A stretch of 64,000 bases of DNA from Fasciola hepatica (Eukaryota > Platyhelminthes > Trematoda > Plagiorchiida > Fasciolidae): positions 434,001 to 498,000 of the forward strand of contig CANUEZ040000002.1 of NCBI GenBank assembly GCA_948099385.1. Direction: 5' to 3'. This document shows, piece by piece, positions 44,200 to 56,247 of this stretch. A program made the position numbers and the translations under genes. Position 1 is the first letter of the stretch. Every line of letters begins with the position of its first letter. Under the pieces are notes generated by a model, which was not told the DNA's origin, searched no databases, and saw nothing but the letters and a program-made list of their open reading frames with translations.

Positions 44200-46480
44200 T
44201 GTGACACAAACAGTCAGTAAGACTCCTTCGAAAGGTCGGAAGGAAGAAATTCCCGTCTATTTCTGTGATTTTTGCCCAGCTTATATGCAGACTCCGAATT
44301 CAGATGAAATCTTCTGGTGTTTTGCAGAAACAAACATAACAGTGTGATAGCGGGAGGAAATAAAAACGGAAGCTAAAATTAGCTGTACATTCTCAGGAGG
44401 AGAATGTAAGTTATTCGAGTGAAATCAACTGTCTGTCAATCTACTGGTGACAACGGGTATACTGAGGCTGGGATTGAAGCATCTAGTTAACTAATAGCGC
44501 AGCGGAAAAAAAAACTATGTCCATGTGAACTGTGATCTACAGAACGGTAAAGGCAATAACACTCATCCACTGTATTTATCTGCTAGCATACTACACTATT
44601 CTTGGGTTCCTTTGACAAAACGCGTTTTCATTCATTATTATCACTTCCTGCGAGCTGAAGGTGGTGCGTCATTCGATGAATGAGTGATTAAGTTACAAGA
44701 GCAACTGAAAAATAATGAGCTGAATTGCGAGCTGTCGTTGTGTTTAATTATTTCTACTTATACTGCCAATCGCTCATCGAGTTTCTACTAATTTCGACAC
44801 ATTCAGCAAGCTGAGTAACGAAGTTTACGGCCGAACCGTTCCCATCTAATCAAACAAACACATCCATTTTAAGCGAAATAGTTACGGTAACTAAGTTGGT
44901 ATTCCAGGTCTTTCGAAAAATATCTGAATGAATTACTATTAGACGTATTAAATAGAAGCTTCTGTGTCTATGACACTTCTCCGATGATTCGGAGATTTCC
45001 TTTCCTATCTGTAAAAAACTTTTCATGTATGACAAGTCGACATAGCAACAAACAAGTGGGTAATTGTCGCTTTCTTATTTCTGAATTTATCGCTTCAAGC
45101 AACTGCTCACATGAATCTTTTATTAGATAATGACTGATAGAGTCGATTCGTCACTGCGAGTAACGCAGTGTCACCTGATCTTTCGGTAGGTTTTTAAAGG
45201 ACTCATACTACAAGAATCCTTCCTCAAAGAAGACGACTTGGTGGTATTCTTTTCCCTTTCTACGTTATCTTACGGAAACCGTTTTTTGTTCAGATTACTA
45301 GATTGGATTTTGGTTGAGGAGAAACAGGCTCCTTTTCCCCATTATCTTATGGTTCCATCAACAGGGCCAAGAAAAAACCGAAAAAATAAAACCACGATTT
45401 TTAACACAATCAGATGCATACGGTTTGTGTAAGCCGAGTGCGGTTATAAAGCGGAATGCATTGATCTGTCGTAGCCTGATGTTAACAGGTAAACAAATAG
45501 AGAAAAATAGTGTTCTTAAAATAATTCAATGGAAAGCATGCTCTGAACTGCATTAAAAGGTCATTGAATCTGGTGATGCGAAGCTTCTTTGGAAGTGGGT
45601 ACGCTTAGTATGTTTCATTTTAAAACATTACACAGAACATAAAGTTAACATATAATAACTTGAGGTTTATTACGCGGGCTGTATTGAAACTTTAAAAATT
45701 AAAAACAGAGGCAATGTCCTTGAAATACGAAATAGTTTAATGTTACTCAACGATGCCGAAAGGTTATTTCACATGACTAAACCAATGTGAATAATAGACA
45801 ATGTTGAGTGTTTCCAGCAACTTATTACATGAGCTGCAGATTACACGGACGTTGTGTTTGTGATCCTGTGACTAACTTCGGTTGGACGAAACAGAACTGA
45901 TACTTTTATCCGCAATGCTACTTTTTCTGAGTCTTTTTAGTTATTTTGCGAACCTCTTCCAGAGAAAGTCCTGGAAGTGGGTGTGTGCTTTCGATTGCTT
46001 ACCCTCCGATCCGTGTTATCTGCATTTTCATGTTATTCACTTGCTCTTTGTTCACGTGAAAGGGACAAAACACCGGAAAGAATCTGGAAGACAACACACC
46101 AACTGTGCGTTAACTTGGCTAAAAGCATTTTCATGTTAACTGAGTGGGATGTATCCTATATGCAATTGAAAAATTAAATTCAAAACTTTTTTGAGGACAT
46201 TTTTACAGATTAAAACCAAGGATTATATCTGAGAAACGTCAGAGGAATATTTGCGTCGTATTTATGGTGGTTCGAAGCAGCTTGATTACCTTTTCGGGCC
46301 AGGTGCATTTATACCCTTATGGATGAAGTCGACTAATCATCGGGCCGCATTGAAATGTTGAGTGTGATCATTCGCTTGACCAGTGACTCAACTAATGACA
46401 TTCATTAAAAAGCCACTAGCTTCCTAATGATTCTCCGCGAATTTTTGTTATATTTTTGCTTGCAAGTTGAAACAAACGAA
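44194..46480. other. non-coding; weak ORFs only
   Basis: A hydrophobic frame at 45882-46139 (+) and frames at 45238-45556 lack splice support. AATAAA-like motifs occur but with no linked gene. Confidence 0.4.
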
Positions 46481-46484
46481 CAAA

Positions 46485-46780
46485 TTTAGTGAGCAGGCTT
46501 TTGGAAGCCACATCATTGTGCGATTAGTGTAAGTATAAGATCTTTTTGATGCACTTACTGAAGCTTGGGCTTATGGAGTTTGTCCCTGTATTATGCAGAT
46601 GGAATAGAAGCTAACTCCTGCCGAGGAACACTGATCTTTGCGCATTACAAAAGTAATTATACTTCTGCAGGCATAAGCAATCAGTGTGAAAGAAATCCAC
46701 TTTTGAATACATGCCGTTCGAAGACGTAACATGTTCTGCTCAATTGTTACATGTTTTGTCTTTTTTAAAAGAAAATTGAT
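46485..46780. repeat. dispersed repeat family E, copy 2
   Basis: It matches 16978-17290 in the same orientation, again with a GTAAGT and a downstream TATGCAG|ATGGAA pair. Confidence 0.55.
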
Positions 46781-46789
46781 TTTGTTTTG

Positions 46790-49700
46790 TTGAAAAAGAT
46801 GTAGTTCATTGGACAACCATGAAGTGAGAGAACGGATGATATAAAAGACATGAATATTAGATTTCGTGTTTAAATGACAATCGCTGTAGAAGTCGATCAG
46901 CTACTGGAAGTTTGCTTGTGATTACTTGGGAAATGATGTGACCGATGACCAAATATGACTTAAAATACATTAACTAGGTGATACTCCCCGCTTTCTTACA
47001 AACTAATGTTTGGAAAACCAACGTGCAGCATAACCCATGAAATAAGGACTTAATTGGTTGATTGACTCACTTGCACATTACCAGTTATAGATGATACATG
47101 TATCTTTCAATGGGAAGCAGTACATACCATTTATTGGTTTACGACTAAGCTCCCTATCTGAACCTAACATAGCACGATACACCGTGCGGTTCACTTACTT
47201 GGTGAATGCGCGATTAGCTTATTTGTCGAAATAGTATTCTTTTCATTACATAATCCGCGTTACCCAATATAAGCTTCAAACTGTCCGCAGGTGACAAGAT
47301 TAGGAAAAGATTCTATGCAGCTAACCAACGCACTAACCACAATATACTTACGGTGAAGTTCAATTGTGTGGGCAGGTTCTGTGCAAATGCAATTCGCAAA
47401 AACAGGCTTTTTACTCACTCCACTTGCTGAGCGACAATATAAGTGGACATTCAGTGATCACTAGTCGTAAGAGTTCCGCGTTTTCCAGCAAGATTTGTTG
47501 GAACTTAACCGACCATTTGTGTCCGTTACTCACTGTTTTTGACGTGTAGACTTTACTTGTGGGCTGTTTCGTATGATATTGGTACTTCTAGTTTATGCAA
47601 AGATCCATTTAGTTTAGATGCCTTTTAAACCCTTCCAGATATTTGACAAATGTGCCGAGGAAAATAATATAAGCCAATACTTTCAGTCTAAGCTTCAACA
47701 AAACCAAGCTATGACGACATGGTTTGGTGAGCAAGCAAGATTACATAAGAAAGAGTTATCGGTATTCCGGTTAGCCTCGGTTTCCGGCTTCTAAGGAGTT
47801 GTGTTTTAGAGAAATTTAGGGATTTCGATTTGAACAAACAACAGACGAGTGTGCAACTTCCGTACAAACAGAGAATAAGGCAGAGAGCTAGTTCACATTG
47901 TTCATACTCTGTCGGATTGTGTTGTTTCGGACTGTTTTCACAGAATGGGGTCTAACTTTGAGATTAATACGAGATGAGATTTGTTGCAACTTGCACCGAG
48001 TGACAATTGAACACCAGCAACAAAAGTAATGTGAAATCACAGCTTATTTCTTAGGGCTTTCCTGTTGCTGCTTAATCGAATCAAATAGTTTAAGTGATCA
48101 TATTTTGGACTACCTGTAGGATAAAAGACTAGGCTTTCTTCTAATCTGATAACAAGTCAGTTTTACATTGACATCCGGGAAAAGATTTCCTATAACTCAC
48201 TATGGTAGCCAATCCTCTTTGAACCGACTGTGTGCAAACTGATCGTAAACAAATTCGCCCCATGAATAATTCTCAGCTGATCGGTAATGACCCACATGGG
48301 GCAGAATATTCCACATTTATAAATCATATGGGTATCAGAAAACAGTGAAACGTCTGCTATCGTTATCCCCCAGGATAATCATGATTTCACATTTTCTTTG
48401 ACGTTGGAAGGCCACAAATCAGAACAAAAGACAATTTACCTGTCCTCAGATCTCGTTATTTAAGTGCTACAATGAAGAGTAATTATTTGTCTTTTCATGA
48501 AAAAAGTGATTTACGAAGATGCCATCAACTAGAAAAATGTACATTTTGATTAAGAATCAGATGGTTCAACTTTTTATTTGTTGTCGTTTTTTTTTAATTT
48601 TGACTTTACAGTGAAACACACCGTCAACTTTCAGGTATATGGGACGTCGTGCGCGAAACTAAAGTGCGGAACATTGTGCTAAAAAGACTCGGGCAATACC
48701 AGTAAGCGGTGCCACATTTTAAATGAAACTGACGAAATGGTACGGACTTTGGAAATGGAACAAAGTATTCGGTGTGCTAGCTTGTTTGGTCACATCATAA
48801 CAAGTTGTGGTTATGTGTGATAAACTCAATTTCACAATATCAGATTTCAGGTTCAAATTTCATATACTTTAAGTTGCAAGCAGGTTGAACTTACGATAGG
48901 GTAGAAAAGGGTCCAAAATAGGTGTAAATTTATTGAACTTTCGGCACTCCCAATCTTCTTAGAGTTAATTTATTGTGACTAATGAAATTGCCAAAAGGCG
49001 CTAACGAGCTTTTAATTCGAAGTTTTCAGTTAGAGGCAGAATGACGACAGCAACCATAAGTATCTTATATCTGTTGCATTTTCTGAAAAGGTATGGAGTT
49101 GCAGTTGGTTCAATCAATATTTGGCAATCTACTGCCTCGAGCGTGGATCAAGTCACTCAGTTTCCACTCAGTTTTAACCGGTTCATCCGTTGGTGAAAGA
49201 TAACGACCATAGCCTTGAGCGCGGGCATTTTGAGGGGTGGGGAGGGGGGAGGGAGTACACAGCTGAAAGCACCGGAGACCTAAAATCTTCGAACTATGAT
49301 CGGGGACTTAACTTTCCGAATCAGTGCAGTTTAGAAGCTAAATATACTAGGAATTTCAACTAGGAGGAAATCTGATTTATATTGTAATAAATCAATTTAG
49401 GTGCCATGGTATCCAAGTGCGGAGATGGAATCTAATCCCTCAGCATACAAGTTGCATACTTTTCGCGCGTGAAATTTACTCACGCTGATTTTTGAACTCA
49501 AACTGTGTATCAAAATGGAGTTTCACTTTCCAAGTGGCTCCACAACAAAAGCATTAAGATTACAACCAGTAATTTTAGGTAACTGAATGTGAGTTTTAGT
49601 GAATATCAATTTTAGGAGCAATAGAATATTATCCAACTGCAAGGCTTAACTTATTACCTGTGTGCAATTTATACAAACCACACATGATGCAAGCTAATTT

Positions 49701-51370
49701 GAAATCTTTTAAGCTTGCAGCATTTTGATGACAGGGAGATGTTTAAACAAAAACCAGAAGTAACTATTCTCATGGTATCACCATATCAGTAACTTTGTTA
49801 CGTCAGGCAATATTTTGTGTAGACTTGAGGTTAAGCTGCCTGGTCTTGTACTCCTTTCAAGAATAATCCCCAGGAAAATGAGTTTTCACTAGCATGGACC
49901 CAAGAAATAAAGAAAATGTGAGTTAACTGTTTTACTTAGGCCGGAATTGTGCGGTCGAAGTACACCGGTATTGCGTCACACGGTCCATTCTTTTCACTTT
50001 CCTGCAACTGACGGGAAAAACGAAAATCACAGCACTCCAGATTTGTACCTGATATAAAACTGTATTTTGCTTCTTAGAGTATTTAAGTTAGTAAAATTTT
50101 ATGACTACACCGAAGAAAACGTTTATGTTAGAAAAATTGTTGCATAGATAAACAGTACGAAAGCATCAGTATATCGAAGAGTACTTAACAACTGTCTCCA
50201 AAGCATGGACGATACCAGCTGTAATATTGATGAAAAATTTACAAAAAATAATATTTTACCCATCGCGAAGTACCATTTTTGTTTGTCAGTTATTATTTGA
50301 AATACTTGATTTACGTTATTTTGGTGGGAATGTTAGCCAAAATCTGTAGACTAAACTTACCACACACAGGGGTTCAAAAATTCGAATTATTCCTTTTCGA
50401 ATAAGACTTTCATATGCCATTGGTGTTCACAATAATTAATCAGTCAATAGAAAGTTCTTGTTTACGCTTCAAAGAAAACCACAGTGAAGCTTTCGTTTTG
50501 TTTATGGGAAGATGTCACTTTTTCATTGATTCACCCCAGCCTCTTAAATCTAACTTCGTAGTTTGCCGTTAACCAGCAAACCGAAAAACCCCTTACCTTC
50601 AGGCAACCAAATGAAATTCATGTAGACTGCGGCTACTGAAAGATTCTGCCAAATTTTTGCAACAAGATGGGGACCACATCAAAATCATCCCTCGGTATCT
50701 GAGCGTACAAGACAGCCGTGTGACACATCGTTCGAAGAATCACAGCTTTATGATCTTTGCACGACCAAAATGAGGTGCAGTGATGTGATAGTCATGAAAT
50801 CCACATGAAAAGCTAGAACAATCTTAAGATTGCGCTAAAATCTAGATGTTCTTCATGCATCCATTATCACGAGTTTGGAAAATTTTGGATATTGGTCTTG
50901 CAAGCAAATTAAACTAACCATAGCTTATCAGAATTTCATATGAACACCACAGAGCGTGCTTGGACAAAAAGTCCACTTTTAGAATCACAGGGTGATTTCT
51001 CGAAAGCTATTTCGTAGTGCCTCCGAGAAAATTGTTTCCTGTCATCCAGGTACAATAACATACTACTTACATTATTAGAATTTGTTTACAATGCAGTTGA
51101 CTTTGAACTTGAGGGAAACCAAAACAAACATCATTTTCAGCTGACATTCAAGGTCAAGGCAAAAAGCATTTGTTACCTAATTTGTACACTTTTGTTGCTC
51201 TAAGCTCCGATTGTCATCAAATTTTAAAGCACAGGAGTAGTACTTAGATCATTTTGGCAGCTTTTTCCCGGGTCGATCAACTGGAATTTCTTGTGACTAG
51301 GAAATTTTCTCTGTCTCAGAAGCTGTCTGTGTTACTCCACACCAGTCTTATTACTTAGGACAGTAATTGA
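46790..51370. other. 4.6-kb stretch almost without ORFs
   Basis: Only one frame above 60 codons (47364-47549, +), unsupported. AT-rich, consistent with a large intron or intergenic spacer. Contains the G-rich tract listed separately. Confidence 0.5.
49234..49253 (+). other. G-rich tract with G-quadruplex pattern
   Basis: Runs of 4, 4, 6 and 3 G separated by single T or A bases within 20 bases, meeting the classical four-run quadruplex pattern with 1-base loops, in an otherwise AT-rich region. Confidence 0.8.
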
Positions 51371-51374
51371 CTGA

Positions 51375-51405
51375 TAATAATAATAATAATTTATACTAAT
51401 AATAA
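51375..51405. repeat. (TAA)n short imperfect array
   Basis: Six TAA-type units followed by a second short group. Confidence 0.85.
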
Positions 51406-51801
51406 TGCAAACAAAGGATCATAAATATTTTCATGAGAAACTGAAGACATATCCTACAAAAGAGGAGTGTCTAGGTCCACGGCACCGAACCATTTCCTTT
51501 ACGGGCAGTCAAGATATAAGGGTCATTGTCAAGTCAAGTCAGTTCAAGTGAAAATTTTGTTTTATGGCGAGAACAGTGGATTAATTCGTTGCAAATCTTT
51601 CTTTTTCTAAAGGCTTTTTACTGCAAAATTTATTTTTGCTCTGTTGATTTCTGCCAGTTTCACTTCCAATCTGAGATAATGACTAAAACGAACACGAGAA
51701 CGTTTGAGGGCAATGGATTCCCGTGCAGGCATGCTGTTGAAATATAAATTACTTTTGCATGCATAGAGAAAGCTGAACGTCATTTCAGTTATCAAAACTT
51801 C

Positions 51802-52110
51802 TCAGTCCAAAAATGAATCAGCTAGATCAACTGCAGTGAGTCGCAAGCAGATACAATGCACACAGGTGTGCGTAAGAACGGTGAAATATTTAGGAACACC
51901 TGCTATTTTCACTTCAGAGGAGCCTATATTTCCGGCTAAAATCAACTGGTTCCAGGTGTCGGCTAAACATGTTAAATATTCTGATTGAATAACCGCTTCT
52001 TCTTTTACATTCGGGTAAAAATTTGGTACAACGAAATGCCAGAAACTTAGGCAAAGAGAAAAATTCACCGGGAATTCTGAGTTCGGAATGAAAGCCATAT
52101 TGTATGACAA
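51802..52110 (-). CDS. weak candidate exon, unknown protein
   Basis: A 102-codon frame with plausible composition (EAVIQSEYLTCLADTWNQL). A pyrimidine-rich acceptor (TTTTTCTCTTTGCCTAAG) falls near 52049 and a GTGTTC donor after GCAG near 51892. A second minus frame (51914-52234) overlaps, which lowers confidence. No motif recognised. Confidence 0.22.
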   Translation of the reverse strand: MSYNMAFIPNSEFPVNFSLCLSFWHFVVPNFYPNVKEEAVIQSEYLTCLADTWNQLILAGNIGSSEVKIAGVPKYFTVLTHTCVHCICLRLTAVDLADSFLD

Positions 52111-52239
52111 ATAATGCAGTCAACGACATACATCCGGATAAATCTTGAGCTACGGATAAAAAAATCCATGTGAGCAGATTATCTCTGAAGCATCTAGAAA
52201 CTGACCCACTCCACAGGTAAACTGCCCATTTCATTCAGT

Positions 52240-53160
52240 TTCAGAGGAGAGTTCTAACTAGCTTTCCATATCTATCCTAAACAGAAAAGTATCTTTTTAT
52301 CTCTTTAACTTTTACTCTTACTCAAAGATAATGATATGGTAAAGCATATTTTCTCCGGAATTTGGAGAGTGAGTTGAAACAATGAGTCCCGGTGATGATA
52401 AATTTTACTTTTCAGTTTTGAAGGGGTTGGCTGTTTTATAAATATTTCTAAAACAGTTGATAAATTATCTGCATAATAAGCAATTGCGTCACACAAGTGA
52501 ATTTGAGATACAAGTTTTGCAATTGAAATCAATTTGCACGAACGAAGATCAAACGGGCAGTGCATTTTTTCCCCTTCTAATTATATAAATATTCCACTCT
52601 CATACTCTAAAACTGCGGGAATAATAGGTGGAAGTGGCTCGCGACCTGCAGACAGTCTGCTAATTTTTCCTAACTTGCGAAATGTACGATGAGTATTCCT
52701 TTACCACATAAAATCGCTGCTTTTATTGTCTAAAGAGATCATATCTATGCAATAGCTAGCCAGCACACAAAATTATTTTCATTCACATTGTTCAAAATGT
52801 CATGGTAAGATCTTCCATATGTCTAAACAACATATAGGCTGAGGTTCTTGATTTATAGACCACAAGTGAGCAAGTCAATTAAAGGCCAAAGTTATTACTT
52901 TGATATAAAGCCCGGCTTGGGATGCCGGAGAGCAATTTTCGCAAAGAACCTGCATGAATAGAAGAAGGACAGTGTTGCATTCAACATGGATCCGGTTGTA
53001 ATAGTAACTGATATTGTGATGAATGATTTCCGGTTAAATTTAAATAAAAACTTATATTTGTTCGCAGTATTCCCTGTCTTTTTGATCTTTCTTCTATGGA
53101 TTAGGAAATAGACAGGATAGAGGCATGTTTAGGGTCATGAGTGATGAGTTTTTGTTTCAC
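52240..53160. other. non-coding
   Basis: The frame at 52305-52565 (-) has no supporting borders. Confidence 0.4.
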
Positions 53161-53167
53161 GACTTTA

Positions 53168-53335
53168 GCTAATACGAAGTGATCATAGCCGAGTGTTGAC
53201 TAAAAGTGGTGAAATGGTCACTAGGAAGATGTTCCGACCTTTCTGTACAGAGTTCAAATCCCACGTCGTGGTAGTTATCATTTTTGACAGCATTTCAATT
53301 GTTGAAACTCCCTCCCAAAACATTGCTCCTCCGAT
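53168..53335 (+). mobile_element. tRNA-derived SINE, family B copy 1
   Basis: Box-A-like CATAGCCGAGTGTTGACTAA, box-B-like GAGTTCAAATCCCAC and a body ending TGACAGCATTTCAATTG ... AAAACATTG. The unit matches 55990-56120 in the same orientation and order. Confidence 0.55.
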
Positions 53336-53852
53336 ATGTAATGATTTAAGTAAGTGAAATGCAAGCATATAAATATAAACTTTTGTAAGGAAAACCTACG
53401 TTTTCTTTATCTTTCTAAATGTTGCTTAGTGGGCCTTGTTGTAGGTGACAGAACTGATGCTGTTCGGAATTTATTATCATTTCCTTACCGTCTAATGTAA
53501 TATTCAACTTCGTTTCTTGTTTTTTTTTACTGCTTTGGACTAACTGCTCCCGATATCATTTTCGATCCATAATAAAAAGGATTGAAGAATATCTGAAGTC
53601 ACCTTCTTATTGGAGCGGTAAAAACAGTGATAAAGTTCACGACCTGGACACTCATAGATATTTGATACTTGTAATCCAATCAAACAGAAGGCAGATGAAG
53701 CAAAGAACTTGCTTCAGTTGGACATTCTCAAGCCTCAATAATATTGTGCTCTAAAACATTGACAAAGGCCGTCATTTCCATGCAGAACTAAGTTGGAGTT
53801 TTTATCTGCGTAAGACAAACATCCGGTCTATTGTCCACGCGAACGTATTGTT

Positions 53853-53979
53853 TTGCTATCAACCACGGCTTTCGATCACTTCATAATTCGAGGCTACGCT
53901 GACGTGAGACGCCCATACGAACCTTCAAAAAATATTCTTCCAAGTTCTTCCTCACTCTTTTCCAGCATTCAATACCTCA
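53853..53979 (+). CDS. weak candidate exon, unknown protein
   Basis: A coding-like frame (FDHFIIRGYADVRRPYEPSK followed by a Ser-rich tail) runs into CTCCA|GTAAGA near 53980. No convincing acceptor upstream and no domain recognised. Confidence 0.2.
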
Positions 53980-54079
53980 ACTCCAGTAAGAAGCTAAGTG
54001 TCATAACAAATCGAGTCAGCCTGCTTGCAAACAATTATCCGGTCGTAAATATATCTATCTCGTTATCGTAATTAATAAT

Positions 54080-54700
54080 TTATTGTCATATTTTACCTCG
54101 AATTTTCATCAAAATTTTCATATTTTATTTGAAATAATTTAAATTATTGTTACTGCGAGTTTCTTCTTAGTGTAATTATATATTATGAAGTCTTCTCAAG
54201 TTTAGTGCAACAAGATATTCATAGAGGCGATTCAAATATGAATATTTTAAGTATTCAGTTGAAACGGTGGTAATTTACGTGAACAGAAATAATAAATGCT
54301 TAAAGCTCTACATAAGTGAGTTGAATAATATTGAAAATTGTCCAAAACAGGGCACAATAATTGGACCACTGCACAGACGATTTGCCTGTTCTCGTGCTGC
54401 ACGCACACTGAGCGTAACACCAAATCTTCCAATCGACAAACCAAGCGTACTTGTGATGAATTTCAGCAGTTTTTCTAATATTCTAAAACGGAATTTGTAG
54501 GAGTTAATTAGCTTGCGAGTAACGTCGAAATTTTGGATGTGCTTATTTTTATTAAAATAGACTTGGTTTAGGCAGTCAAGCTGAGCATGTGTTAATGGAA
54601 ACGTTTCAGCCTCTGAAGATATTTACATGCGCCAGTACCACTGGAGGGTTTGACAGTAATGTAAAAGAGAAACGAAAGTCTTCTTCATTTTCAAATGTTA
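54080..54700. other. non-coding, AT-rich
   Basis: No supported exon. Confidence 0.45.
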
Positions 54701-54736
54701 AAAACGGTAAAGCTGTGAGGCATAAAACTCAAAAGA

Positions 54737-55012
54737 ATGACTCGGTACTGCACTTTCATTTTTGTCAATCATCTTCGTGGCCACAGACAAACTACGTTGT
54801 ACTTCCAAAGATATCATTCTGCGCAGACTGCTGTTGTAAGGTACCACTACGTGCGGGATCACGATGTGCCACCAGAATATGCAAAACTCTTTGCAACAGC
54901 TTCTAGCCTCATTTATTCCAGGTTCGCCGAAGTTGTTCAGCATCTACATCTCCAACTTTGCCACTCAGCTTCAACAAGTGGAGGGAAATTCAATTCACCG
55001 AATCGGATGTAA
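54737..55012 (+). CDS. weak candidate exon region, unknown protein
   Basis: The frame contains RYHYVRDHDVPPEYAKLFAT, which looks protein-like. An acceptor (CTCATTTATTCCAG) falls inside at about 54921, opening an alternative frame FSIYISNFATQLQQVEGNSI. The two readings conflict, so at most one is real. Located in the presumed first intron of the K2P gene on the opposite strand. Confidence 0.2.
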   Translation: MTRYCTFIFVNHLRGHRQTTLYFQRYHSAQTAVVRYHYVRDHDVPPEYAKLFATASSLIYSRFAEVVQHLHLQLCHSASTSGGKFNSPNRM

Positions 55013-55364
55013 ATGCACGCTATTAATTCTCAGAGTATTTTATGCACTCCTCTGGGCTGTTTGATACAAGAAAGTTGGCCAAATCAGAGTGGCAGAACTT
55101 GATTCCCCCACTAATTTTCAAAATTACATCCGCCGTAAAGCGAAAACCACCAAGGAAGGGCATTTTTACTGCACTGTTGCGTTCATTATTGAAGCATTAT
55201 AAGAGAAAGAGTTACTTCAAGTAAAGTATGTGCATACAAGGACAAATAATCTGTAGCTTCAAAATCACTTTCAAATACAGAATGAAAGTGCATACAAGTA
55301 GTTTTCCATATTCATTTATTTTATTCCTTTCAGTTTTTTGCCTAATAACTATACAATATTTTAG

Positions 55365-55487
55365 ATGAAGGCTCCCAGTCAATACATGTCTCTTAGTTTG
55401 AGAAAATGGCCGGCTGCGCTGCCCGATGATACCAACTCCGGGTGGGATGGTGTGAATACCACCATGAAGACCACCGGCGGTCAATCG
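55365..55487 (+). CDS. candidate internal exon, 123 bp, phase 0-0, unknown protein
   Basis: The acceptor is strong (TTTTTTGCCTAATAAC and ACAATATTTTAG, ending at 55364) and the donor is TCG|GTGAGT at 55487/55488. Exactly 41 codons lie between, in phase 0 at both ends, and the GC content is far above the flanks. Residues include MKAPSQYMSLSLRKWPAALP and DDTNSGWDGVNTTM. The first codon is ATG right after the acceptor, so it could be a start in a 5'-spliced transcript. Unknown function. It lies on the strand opposite the K2P channel exon, probably within the first long K2P intron. Confidence 0.5.
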
Positions 55488-55989
55488 GTGAGTTTTGATG
55501 GTAACCCAGCATCGAGATTAGATCTACAATGTCATTTTCAGGGTAGGCGGGAAAACCGTCGGGATTTGGTACATTTGAAGGCTAATAGACTTCATTAGGA
55601 GGAAGATGTATGGTTGTACATCTTTTATACTAAGTAAAGTTGCCGTCGCATACACCAAGGTGGTGAATGAACAAAAAACCTAGCAGGTTTTATTGTGCTG
55701 ATCAACCGTTTTCAACTGAGACAATGGATTTACGAACCATAATTCTAGACACCGATCGAAAATTCGTAGATTTCATGGTGCAACAATTTTCTAAAACTAA
55801 CATTTTGCTATATTTCATTTAAATACATACTGAGGCTAAATACAAAACAAGTTCCACGTTTCTGTGTCCTTTGAAGTAATTGTAATTTTTACTTCTCTTC
55901 TCCACGGAGGTATCCCACTAGAAGGTGACAAGTAATAGCACATTAGAAGCTACTGTGGCAAGCCACCGCAAGAAGCAAGTTTTGTCGAT

Positions 55990-56120
55990 CGGCCGTAGCT
56001 GAGCAGTCATGATAATTACCTCAAAGGGTATTAGGATCAAAAGCTGCGGTTGTCGGTGGCTTCCTCATTTGGCAGCATTTCAATGACCGTCAGATCCCTT
56101 GAAAAACATTGTAAATTTAT
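55990..56120 (+). mobile_element. tRNA-derived SINE, family B copy 2
   Basis: CGTAGCTGAGCAGTCATGAT (A-box like), TTAGGATCAAAAGC (decayed B box) and GGCAGCATTTCAATGACC ... AAAAACATTG, collinear with 53168-53335. Confidence 0.5.
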
Positions 56121-56247
56121 TGTACATATTAAAAAAGCTTAACGTGATTATTGGCTGGGAACTGTTTTTCGTGACCTCTCGGGTACAGTCTAGAAATTTC
56201 CGTTGCTCACTACGTTCAACATAACAAAACAAATGTACTGAACTTAC

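Noticed and set aside
55212..55484. Minus-strand frame containing EYGKLLV, considered as a K2P filter continuation
   Set aside because: No acceptor before it and no M2 helix pattern after it; chance match.
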